Assembly: GCA_902611415.1 (NCBI GenBank)
Contig: CACLZM010000002.1
Location: forward strand, 1-64,000
Origin: an uncultured Alphaproteobacteria bacterium
GTDB lineage: Bacteria > Pseudomonadota > Alphaproteobacteria > HIMB59
Length of the DNA: 64,000 bases
Direction of reading: 5' to 3'
Made by a program: the position numbers and the translations under genes
Notes under the pieces: model-generated
The model's input: only the letters and a program-made list of their open reading frames with translations
Databases searched by the model: none
Told to the model about the DNA's origin: nothing
Shown: piece after piece, positions 38,618 to 46,613 of the stretch
Layout: each line of letters opens with the position of its first letter
How positions within the stretch are numbered: position 1 is the first letter of the stretch

Positions 38618-39946
38618 TTGGCTAAAATTACTTTTATAGGTGCGGGCAGTACTGTCTTCATGAAAAGTATTTTGGCAGATATTTTACTTGAGCCGGAACT
38701 AAATTCGTTTGATATTGCCTTACATGATATAGACCCAAAAAGATTAAAAACATCACAAATAGTAGCTGATAATATATGTGAGTCGCTAAAAGCTTCGGCA
38801 TCTATAAAAACTACGTTAGATAGAAAAGAGGCTCTTAAAGGCGCTGATTTTGTTATAGTTATGATACAGGTAGGAGGTTATGAACCCTCAACTGTTATTG
38901 ATTTTGAAATACCAGCAAAGTATGGACTTCAACAAACAATTGCAGACACGCTAGGTATTGGAGGCATTATGCGCGGGTTAAGAACAGCTCCTGTTTTAGT
39001 TGAAATTGCCAAAGATATAATAGAACAATGCCCTAAAGCATGGATGCTTCAATATGTAAATCCTATGGCAATCAATTGTCTAGCTCTCTCAGACTTTGTT
39101 CCTGATCTTCAATATGTAGGACTTTGTCATTCTGTGCAAGGTACAGCTGCTGATTTAGCGAGAGACATAAATGAAGATTTAAGCAAAATCCAATATGAGT
39201 GCTCCGGAATAAATCATATGTCATTTTTTACAAAATTTGAAAAAAAATTAGATAATGGTTTAACAGAAGATCTTTACCCTAAAATTTTTAAGGCAGGAGA
39301 GGAAGGTAAATTTGGCACCAATTGGGATGGTTGTTCAAATCACGTAAGATATGAAGTATTGAAAAGACTCGGTTATTTTGTTACAGAGTCGTCAGAACAT
39401 TTCGCAGAGTATACACCTTGGTTTATTAAAAATCACCAAAAAGAATTAATTGCAAAATTTGATATTCCAGTTAATGAATACATTCGTCGCTGTAAAAAAC
39501 AAATTCAAGAATGGGAAATCCAAGAAAAAGAGTTAATCAGCAAACCTCAAAAAGAATATAATAAATCAGTCGAGTATGCTTCGAGAATAATTTTATCAAT
39601 GGTAACTGGAAATCAAGACACTGTTTATGGTAATGTTCTTAATAAAAATTTCATACCCAATTTACCTAACAATTGCTGTGTGGAAGTTCCTTGTACTGTT
39701 CAAAAAAATGACCTCACTCCACAATCAGTACCACCATTACCTATGCATTTAGCAAATCTAATTCAAACCAATATTAATGTTCAACAATTAACAGTTGAGG
39801 CTCTTAAAACTCTTAAGAAAGAGAGTATTTATCATGCTGCCATGCTAGACCCACACACTGCTGGTGAACTTAATTTAGATCAAATTTGGAAAATGGTTGA
39901 TGAGCTACTTGACGCTCATGGTTCAATGTTACCTGTTTTTAAATGA
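38618..39946 (+). CDS. melA: GH4 alpha-galactosidase
   Basis: 442-residue glycosidase family 4 enzyme. It uses NAD+ and Mn2+ in an oxidation-elimination mechanism and acts in the cytoplasm. The N-terminal NAD site is ITFIGAGSTVFMKSIL. The family's subgroup motif reads CHSV (GLCHSVQG), which marks alpha-galactosidases. NPMAINCLAL and GINHMSFF fit the metal and substrate region. TTG start two bases after the permease stop. Its stop overlaps galT (ATGA). Released galactose would enter GalK/GalT/GalE encoded around it. Confidence 0.9.
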   Translation: MAKITFIGAGSTVFMKSILADILLEPELNSFDIALHDIDPKRLKTSQIVADNICESLKASASIKTTLDRKEALKGADFVIVMIQVGGYEPSTVIDFEIPAKYGLQQTIADTLGIGGIMRGLRTAPVLVEIAKDIIEQCPKAWMLQYVNPMAINCLALSDFVPDLQYVGLCHSVQGTAADLARDINEDLSKIQYECSGINHMSFFTKFEKKLDNGLTEDLYPKIFKAGEEGKFGTNWDGCSNHVRYEVLKRLGYFVTESSEHFAEYTPWFIKNHQKELIAKFDIPVNEYIRRCKKQIQEWEIQEKELISKPQKEYNKSVEYASRIILSMVTGNQDTVYGNVLNKNFIPNLPNNCCVEVPCTVQKNDLTPQSVPPLPMHLANLIQTNINVQQLTVEALKTLKKESIYHAAMLDPHTAGELNLDQIWKMVDELLDAHGSMLPVFK

Positions 39947-41001
39947 TGGCTAATCTATCGATAAAAAGAATTGACAGGGGTGATGGAAAAGAACTTATTT
40001 TATTTAGTCAAAACCCCATAAACTACAAAGTTTTTGAAGGCTTGCCGCCAATCTCTGATAATAAAACTCATCTTAGGTACCACCCAACTCGCTCTGAATG
40101 GGTAGGATACTCAACATCAAGACAAAACAGAACTTTTTTACCTAAGGCCCTTGAATGTCCGTTATGTCCAATGGAAAATGATGAAGCACCGAGTGACATT
40201 CCTGTTGACCAATATGAAGTTGCAATCTTTACAAATCGTTTTAGCTCATTCAAATTAGTCGAGTCTGATATACCTCATTTAGAAGTAGAAACTAATCAGG
40301 CAGAAGGAACTTGCGATGTAATCTCTTATAGTCCAAAACATAACGATGAGTTCTCTAAGTTACCTATCGAGAGAATTGAGCTAATTATTCAAGCACTATC
40401 TAACCGCACTGAAGAATTATATAATAATTCAAAAATTGAATTTATTTTACCATTTGAAAATAAAGGAAAAGAAATCGGGGTAACTTTAGATCATCCTCAT
40501 GGACAAATATATAGTTTTGGACATATTCCAGAATTGATTAAAAGGCAAGCTATAGTACAAAAATCAAATCCACTCGAAAAATATTTATCGAATATTCCTA
40601 AAGAATTAATTTTAAAAAAAAATTCTTCTGCTATATCCTTTGTGCCTCGTTGGGCTAGATACCCCTTTGAAATTTGGATAGCACCTAACCGAAGGACATC
40701 AAATATTTTTGAACTTTCACAAAATGAGCAAAAAGATCTTGCTGAACTTATGCTTGATGCCTCTAAAAGTTTAGACAAAGTATTTGATGATCCTATGCCG
40801 TATACTCTTGCATGGCAGCTATCTCCTAAGGGTTATGAAAATTCTTACCATTTTCATGTCTGCTTTCAACCTATACGCAGATCAAAAACAAAATTAAAAT
40901 ATTTAGCAGGTGTTGAGCAAATCTCAGGTTTTTTTTTAGTAGATCTTCCTCCAGAACGCTCAGCTCGTATACTTAGAGGCGAAGAGCTACCTGATGAATA
41001 G
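39943..41001 (+). CDS. galT: Galactose-1-phosphate uridylyltransferase
   Basis: 352-residue HIT-superfamily enzyme transferring UMP from UDP-glucose to galactose-1-phosphate. The catalytic motif HPHGQIYSFGHIP holds the nucleophile histidine. A zinc-binding CPLCP and the downstream ENSYHFHVCFQP are visible. The start at 39943 gives an ATGA overlap with the alpha-galactosidase stop; the next codon but one is also ATG (39946). It overlaps galK by eight bases, so melA-galT-galK is one coupled unit. Confidence 0.95.
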   Translation: MMANLSIKRIDRGDGKELILFSQNPINYKVFEGLPPISDNKTHLRYHPTRSEWVGYSTSRQNRTFLPKALECPLCPMENDEAPSDIPVDQYEVAIFTNRFSSFKLVESDIPHLEVETNQAEGTCDVISYSPKHNDEFSKLPIERIELIIQALSNRTEELYNNSKIEFILPFENKGKEIGVTLDHPHGQIYSFGHIPELIKRQAIVQKSNPLEKYLSNIPKELILKKNSSAISFVPRWARYPFEIWIAPNRRTSNIFELSQNEQKDLAELMLDASKSLDKVFDDPMPYTLAWQLSPKGYENSYHFHVCFQPIRRSKTKLKYLAGVEQISGFFLVDLPPERSARILRGEELPDE

Positions 41002-42079
41002 TCAATCTTTATTTAAGCAGCACTTTCACTATTCTGCTGAATCATCATCAGAGGCACATGGAAGAGTGAACTTAATAGGTGAGCACACCGATTATAATAA
41101 AGGTTTCGTACTTCCAACATTAATCGAACAGAAAATTGAAGTAAGTCTGAGTCCTCGATTAGATAGTAAAATTGTTGGTATATCTGAAGAATTTGGTGAA
41201 AAAACTGTATTATCTGACTCAAATGTTGATGGAACCTGGATAGATTTTGTCAGAGGAGCTTTATATTATATGGCAAAGGAAGGGCAACTAATTAGGGGTT
41301 TAGATATCGCAGTGACCTCTAGTATCCCAACAGGGTCTGGATTATCTTCGTCAGCCGCATTTGAAATAGCATTGTTAAGGGCCTTGTGTCAAATGGTAGG
41401 ACTTGAACTCTCAGAAACTAGAATAGCAAAAATAGGGCAACTGATAGAACATCATTTTATAGGAACTTTTTGTGGAATAATGGATCAAATGTCGTCATCA
41501 AAATCTAAATTTGGTCAAGCACTATACTTGGATTGTGAAAATTTGAATACAGAATTAGTGCCTGTGTTTAGAGATTATACTTTCATAATTATTCATTCTG
41601 GAAGTACGCGGAAACTTTCAGAGGGGTTGTATAATGAAAGAAAAAGAGAGACAGAAATAGCCACTAAATGTCTTAATGTCTCGTCATTACGTCATGCAAA
41701 AATTTCTGATTTAAACGTTATTAATGATCCTAAAATTTATAGAAGAGCTAGACATGTTATTACTGAAAATGCTCGAGTACAAAAGGCTGTACAATTTTTA
41801 AAAAATAATAATGCCCAGGCATTTGGAAATTTAATGAACGAAAGTCATATTTCTATGGACGAAGATTATGAAATTTCTAGTCCTGAATTAAACCAAATTG
41901 TTAAAACAGCTCAGTCACACGGTGCTTTAGGTGCAAGACTTACAGGTGCAGGATTTGGTGGTTGTACTGTAGTATTGTCGTCAAATACTCGAAGAAATGA
42001 AATTATCAACGAAATATTAGAACATTGTCCTAAATCCTATTTAGTCACTAATATAGGAAAGAATATTACACCTAGTTAA
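40994..42079 (+). CDS. galK: Galactokinase
   Basis: 361-residue GHMP kinase making galactose-1-phosphate. The galactokinase signature GRVNLIGEHTDYNKGFVLP, the ATP-binding PTGSGLSSSAAFEIALL and the C-terminal GARLTGAGFGGCTVVL are all clear. It starts inside galT (eight-base overlap) and is followed after one base by the lactonase-like gene. It acts in the cytoplasm on galactose freed by the GH4 and GH42 enzymes of this locus. Confidence 0.96.
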   Translation: MNSQSLFKQHFHYSAESSSEAHGRVNLIGEHTDYNKGFVLPTLIEQKIEVSLSPRLDSKIVGISEEFGEKTVLSDSNVDGTWIDFVRGALYYMAKEGQLIRGLDIAVTSSIPTGSGLSSSAAFEIALLRALCQMVGLELSETRIAKIGQLIEHHFIGTFCGIMDQMSSSKSKFGQALYLDCENLNTELVPVFRDYTFIIIHSGSTRKLSEGLYNERKRETEIATKCLNVSSLRHAKISDLNVINDPKIYRRARHVITENARVQKAVQFLKNNNAQAFGNLMNESHISMDEDYEISSPELNQIVKTAQSHGALGARLTGAGFGGCTVVLSSNTRRNEIINEILEHCPKSYLVTNIGKNITPS

Positions 42080-42080
42080 A

Positions 42081-42953
42081 ATGAATAAAGCAAAAGTTTC
42101 AACAATTCTTAAATGCGAAAATTTACTTGGTGAAAGCTGTTTTTGGGACCCTAGATATAACTGCTTAGTCTGGACAGACATAGAAGCAAAAAAGGCATGG
42201 ATGCTTGATGATAATAATCAAAGCTTTACATTTAATTTACCAGACAGGGCGGGGTTTATTCTTCCAAGGAAAAGAGAAGGCTTTATTATTGGATTTCCTA
42301 ATTTTATTGCTATTTCTGATAAAAATTTTTCTTCATTTGAAAAAATATGCGAAGTTGAAATAACAAATAATCAAACTCGAATTAATGATGCAAAAGTGGA
42401 TCCTTATGGAGGCATAGTATTTGGTACTTATAATGAAGATCCGGATAAAGCAAAAAGAAAGCCAATTGCAAATCTCTATAGACTCGCACCAAATTTATCT
42501 TTAACACACCTTTTGTCGAACATCACAGTTTCTAATGGAATAGCCTTTTCAGAAAACGAAAATATCATGTATTTTGCTGACACCCCAACCTGTCGAATAC
42601 AAAAATTTGAGTACACTAAAAATTTCAATAAGTTTTATGAATTAGAAGCAAATATGATCTTTAAAAATGTCGGCGAACCCGATGGAGCCACTGTAGACAA
42701 AGATAATAATTATTGGTCAGCAAGAGTCAGAGGGAAATGTATTATTTGTGTTGATACAAAAGATGAGACAATTATAGAAAAAATTAGTCTTCCAACCAAT
42801 ACGCCCACATGTGTAACATTTGGTGGTGCTAATTTAAACAGTCTTTATATTACATCTTTAAGAGCAGATCCGACTAGTGATAATGAAGGTGGAAATCTTC
42901 ATAAAATTGAAACTAGCACTCAAGGCCGTGCTCAACTTTTAGCTGATATTTGA
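42081..42953 (+). CDS. SMP-30/gluconolactonase-family sugar lactonase
   Basis: 290-residue six-bladed propeller. LLGESCFWDPRYNCLVWTDI holds the first metal-binding glutamate; VSNGIAFSENENIMYFADT holds the metal-binding asparagine and aspartate. FKNVGEPDGATVDKDNNYWS is typical of the family, which hydrolyses sugar lactones. There is no signal peptide, so it is cytosolic. Right after galK it could serve an oxidative galactose branch (galactonolactone) beside the Leloir route. The substrate is inferred. It converges on the next gene with two bases between stops. Confidence 0.82.
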   Translation: MNKAKVSTILKCENLLGESCFWDPRYNCLVWTDIEAKKAWMLDDNNQSFTFNLPDRAGFILPRKREGFIIGFPNFIAISDKNFSSFEKICEVEITNNQTRINDAKVDPYGGIVFGTYNEDPDKAKRKPIANLYRLAPNLSLTHLLSNITVSNGIAFSENENIMYFADTPTCRIQKFEYTKNFNKFYELEANMIFKNVGEPDGATVDKDNNYWSARVRGKCIICVDTKDETIIEKISLPTNTPTCVTFGGANLNSLYITSLRADPTSDNEGGNLHKIETSTQGRAQLLADI

Positions 42954-42955
42954 TT

Positions 42956-43918
42956 TTAAAGAAATTTCTTATTAACTAAATTTTCCATGTTTAATTTCGT
43001 CATATTTTTTAAATAGTAGAATATATTTTGTGAGGCCTCTAGAGACATTCTCTCTCTGCATTCCAAAGTTAATGCAGCATTATGAGGCGTTAATAAAATA
43101 TTATCTAACTTAAAAAAAGGATGATTAGACTCTGGAGGTTCAGTGACAAATACATCCATTCCTGCACCTAAGATTTTTTTTGAGCTAAGGGCTTGATATA
43201 AATCATTTTCATTTACTATCCCACCCCTAGATGTATTTACTAAAATTGTTTTTTTTTTCATAAGATCTAATTCTGTTTGCGATATAAAATTTTTTGTATC
43301 TTCATTTAACGGTAAATGTATGCTAACAAAATCTGCTAGTGCTAAACCATTATTTTTTTCTATGGGTATACAGCCACTTTTTTTTATTAAATCATTATTT
43401 AAAAATGGATCATAAACATATACTTCCATATCAAAACCGAGACATCTCTTTGCAACTTCTTTTCCTATTCTGCCAAAACCAGCTATAAGTAATTTTTTTT
43501 TATATAATTCAAAAAAGTTTGGCAGTTCAGACCTTTGGGTAAAATTCCCCTCTTTCACTAATTTATCAGATAGAGATAAATTTTTCGTTAAATACAAAAA
43601 GAATGACATTACATGCTCAGCAACACTTACGGCATTAGATGTTGATGTAATACAAAGAGCAATTTTTTTCTTATTTAAATAATCTAAATCAACATTGTCA
43701 TAACCAACACCATGTCTTGAAATAATTTTTAATTTTTTACAATGTTCTAAAATATCTTTATCCAGCCTTGATGTTCTTAGTAGAATTGCATCAATAAACT
43801 TTAATTCCTCTTGTAGGTTTTGTTTGTTAAAATTTGTTACCTCAACTATTTCTAGCTCATTTTCTTTTAAAAACTCTAACCCTTTTGGATGAACTGTACC
43901 TAATATTGCAATTTTCAT
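42956..43918 (-). CDS. D-isomer-specific 2-hydroxyacid dehydrogenase
   Basis: 320-residue NAD(P)-dependent dehydrogenase of the SerA/D-lactate/glyoxylate-reductase family. NAD site IAGFGRIGKEVAKRCLG. The catalytic triad is arginine in VNTSRGGIVNENDL, glutamate in FVTEPPESNHPF and histidine in LTPHNAAL. It lacks the ACT regulatory domain of long phosphoglycerate dehydrogenases. It runs opposite to the galactose genes and diverges from the IolD-like gene. Hydroxypyruvate, glyoxylate or a sugar-acid derivative may be the substrate. Confidence 0.85.
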   Translation of the reverse strand: MKIAILGTVHPKGLEFLKENELEIVEVTNFNKQNLQEELKFIDAILLRTSRLDKDILEHCKKLKIISRHGVGYDNVDLDYLNKKKIALCITSTSNAVSVAEHVMSFFLYLTKNLSLSDKLVKEGNFTQRSELPNFFELYKKKLLIAGFGRIGKEVAKRCLGFDMEVYVYDPFLNNDLIKKSGCIPIEKNNGLALADFVSIHLPLNEDTKNFISQTELDLMKKKTILVNTSRGGIVNENDLYQALSSKKILGAGMDVFVTEPPESNHPFFKLDNILLTPHNAALTLECRERMSLEASQNIFYYLKNMTKLNMENLVNKKFL

Positions 43919-44031
43919 TTTACTCTCTGATTAAAAGTTATGTCAAAAAAGTGTCAATTTTAAAAGGTTTTTCATTCAAATTATTTTTCTATCATGTAAG
44001 ATCTATTATAGGTTTAGTTTTTGGAGGAATA

Positions 44032-45876
44032 ATGAAAACCATCAAATTATCTTGTGCACATGCACTCTTTAAATATTTAATTGCACAAAAAACTATTATT
44101 GATGGTCAAAAAGCACCATTATTTCCTGGAGCATTTGCAATTTATGGCCATGGTAATGTTGCTTGTCTAGGCCAAGCAATGGAAGAATTTCAGTCTGACC
44201 TCCCAGGTTATAGAGGGCATCATGAACAAAGCATGGCATTGACTGGTATTGGCTATGCACGAGCTATGAGAAGAAAGCAAATTTTTATTGCTACCTCATC
44301 TGTTGGTCCTGGAGCTACAAACATGGTAACAGCGGCAGCAGTAGCTATGAGTAATCGTCTTCCAATACTACTTCTTCCAGGAGATACATTTGCAAGCCGA
44401 TTTCCTGACCCTGTATTACAACAAGTTGAAAATTTTAACTCTCCAATAGAAACTGCAAATGATACCTTTAAGTCTGTGTCCAAATATTTTGATAGGATTA
44501 CTAGACCAGAGCAAATTCTTGCTTCTCTTCCTCAAGCAATTCAAGTAATGCTTGACCCATCAGACTGTGGTCCTGCTACGATTGCTATGTCTCAAGATGT
44601 TCAAGGGGAGTCTTTTGATTATCCTGAGGTGTTTTTTGAAGAAAAAATCCATCAGATAAGAAGAATTTACCCTGATCCAAATCAAATTAAAGAAGCAGCT
44701 GATAAATTAAAAAATTCAAAACAACCTATAATAATTTCAGGGGGAGGTGTTCTATATTCTGAGGCAGAACAAACACTCTCTAATTTTTCAAAAAAACACA
44801 ACATCCCCGTAACTTCAACTGTGATGGGAATTGGTTGTATGACCAAAGATGACCCTTATTACATTAGTGCTATTGGGGCTCTAGGAGAGGGTTCGTCCAA
44901 CAACTTATCTAAAGACACTGATTTAGCTCTAGCTGTGGGTACAAAACTTGCAGATTTTACGACAGGTTCATGGGCAAATTTCGAAAATCCTAATTTTAAA
45001 CTAATCTCAGTTAATACAGCCCGTTATGATACTACTAAGCATTTAGCCACTCCTGTTATTAGTGATGCAAAAGTGGGATTGCTACAACTATCGGAGGCCC
45101 TTGGTGATTGGAGAGCTCCTGATACTTGGTATCTAAGAGCAATTAAAGAGAGAGATGAATGGGAAGCATATGTTGCAAAACAAAGTGGCCCTACAAATCA
45201 AGAAGAGCCATCTTACGCTCATGCAGTTGGGGCAATTTATAGAAATTCAGATCCAAGTGATATCGTGGTAACAGCAGCCGGAGGCCTTGTTGGAGAGGTC
45301 GTTCAAGTTTGGAAGCCAAAGGAACTTAACACCTTTGAGACTGAATGGGGTTTTAGCTGTATGGGATATGAAATATCAGGAGCGCTAGGAATTAAAATGG
45401 CTAAACCCGATCAAGATGTCGTTGTATTTGTTGGAGATGGTTCATATCTACTTAATAATAGCGATATATATAGTTCGGTTCTCTATGATCAAAAACTAAT
45501 TATTATTATTTGTGATAATGGCGGACATATGGTTATCAATCGTCTTCAATTAGCTAAAGGAGGTAAGGAATACATTTGTAATCTTCGTGCTGCAAGAGCT
45601 ACCAATCTAAAATTCGTAGATTTTGAAAACCATGCTAAAAGCATGGGAGCGAATGCTGAGACAGTAACTTCGACCTCAGAGTTAGAGGCTGCTTTCAAAA
45701 GAGCGAAAGAGTCTGATAAAACATATGTCATAGCTATAAAAACTCATGGCTATGAATGGTTAGATGGGACAGCTTTTTGGGAAAGCCCAACACTTCAAGA
45801 TCCAATAAATGAAGAAAACAAAAAAGCATTAGATGACTTTGAAACGGGAAAGAGTAAACAACGTAAAGGCGTTTAA
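44032..45876 (+). CDS. iolD: IolD-like ThDP-dependent hydrolase
   Basis: 614-residue thiamine-diphosphate enzyme closely following IolD, 3D-(3,5/4)-trihydroxycyclohexane-1,2-dione hydrolase of myo-inositol breakdown. Marks: FAIYGHGNVACLGQAMEEF, the catalytic-type glutamate in YRGHHEQSMALTGIGYA, and the ThDP/Mg site GDGSYLLNNSDIYSS. ATG 44032 is chosen because GGAGGA is five bases upstream. The frame is open further back to 43834 but overlaps the divergent gene. No other inositol gene (iolB, C, E, G) is in the window, so the physiological role is uncertain. Confidence 0.85.
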   Translation: MKTIKLSCAHALFKYLIAQKTIIDGQKAPLFPGAFAIYGHGNVACLGQAMEEFQSDLPGYRGHHEQSMALTGIGYARAMRRKQIFIATSSVGPGATNMVTAAAVAMSNRLPILLLPGDTFASRFPDPVLQQVENFNSPIETANDTFKSVSKYFDRITRPEQILASLPQAIQVMLDPSDCGPATIAMSQDVQGESFDYPEVFFEEKIHQIRRIYPDPNQIKEAADKLKNSKQPIIISGGGVLYSEAEQTLSNFSKKHNIPVTSTVMGIGCMTKDDPYYISAIGALGEGSSNNLSKDTDLALAVGTKLADFTTGSWANFENPNFKLISVNTARYDTTKHLATPVISDAKVGLLQLSEALGDWRAPDTWYLRAIKERDEWEAYVAKQSGPTNQEEPSYAHAVGAIYRNSDPSDIVVTAAGGLVGEVVQVWKPKELNTFETEWGFSCMGYEISGALGIKMAKPDQDVVVFVGDGSYLLNNSDIYSSVLYDQKLIIIICDNGGHMVINRLQLAKGGKEYICNLRAARATNLKFVDFENHAKSMGANAETVTSTSELEAAFKRAKESDKTYVIAIKTHGYEWLDGTAFWESPTLQDPINEENKKALDDFETGKSKQRKGV

Positions 45877-45878
45877 TC

Positions 45879-46610
45879 TTGATTTCTAAAAAAAAAATTG
45901 TCCTGATAACCGGGGCTGAATCTGGTATTGGCAAAAGTACATCTAAAATATTTGCCAATAATGGTTACATAGTAATAGGAACTTCACTCAAAAAAATTAA
46001 CAACAAAATTAAAGACATTGAATACTATCAAATAGATATAACCAATAATTCTAATTGGAAAAGTTTATCCAACACTATCAAAAAAAAGTACGGAAAAATT
46101 GACGTTTTAGTTAATAGTGCCGGTGTGAGATTAAGCGGAAATTTAGAGTCAACCTCGATGAGTGAATGGACTTATCACTTTGATAACAATGTGACTGGAA
46201 CCTTTTTGGCTTGCAAATATGCATTGCCATTGCTTAAAAAAAGTAAGAAATCTTCCATAGTGAATATAGCTTCAATAAACAGTATTAGAGGAGCAAAAAA
46301 TATGTTGGCTTATGCAACATCAAAAAGTGCGATAGTATCTTTTACGGCATCCTTGGCTTTGGACTTGTCCAATTTCAATATTAGAGTTAACGCTGTTGCT
46401 CCTGGTGCAATTGATACTCCAATGCTAGCCTCTTTTAAAAAGGATTTAACAAAGAAGGAATTTGAAAAAAGGATGCGAGATAACCATCCTATTGGAAGGA
46501 TCGGGAAACCAGTAGAAGTCGCAAGTGTAATTTATTTTCTTGCAAGTGAAGCTTCAACTTTTATGACAGGATTGACAATTCCTGTAGATGGTGGAAGAAG
46601 CATAAGATAA
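45879..46610 (+). CDS. Short-chain dehydrogenase/reductase
   Basis: 243-residue classical SDR. Cofactor site LITGAESGIGKSTSKIF; NNVTGTFLACKYALPLL; the catalytic serine is in NIASINSIRGAK and the Tyr/Lys pair is in YATSKSAI. The end FMTGLTIPVDGGRSIR is typical. TTG start two bases after the IolD-like stop, so probably coupled to it. The substrate may be a sugar, polyol or inositol-derived ketone. It converges on the GH42 gene with three bases between stops. Confidence 0.87.
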   Translation: MISKKKIVLITGAESGIGKSTSKIFANNGYIVIGTSLKKINNKIKDIEYYQIDITNNSNWKSLSNTIKKKYGKIDVLVNSAGVRLSGNLESTSMSEWTYHFDNNVTGTFLACKYALPLLKKSKKSSIVNIASINSIRGAKNMLAYATSKSAIVSFTASLALDLSNFNIRVNAVAPGAIDTPMLASFKKDLTKKEFEKRMRDNHPIGRIGKPVEVASVIYFLASEASTFMTGLTIPVDGGRSIR

Positions 46611-46613
46611 TTT

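Noticed and set aside
43834-44031. In-frame extension upstream of the IolD-like ATG
   Set aside because: It overlaps the divergent dehydrogenase gene and does not resemble IolD; a GGAGGA ribosome-binding site supports 44032.
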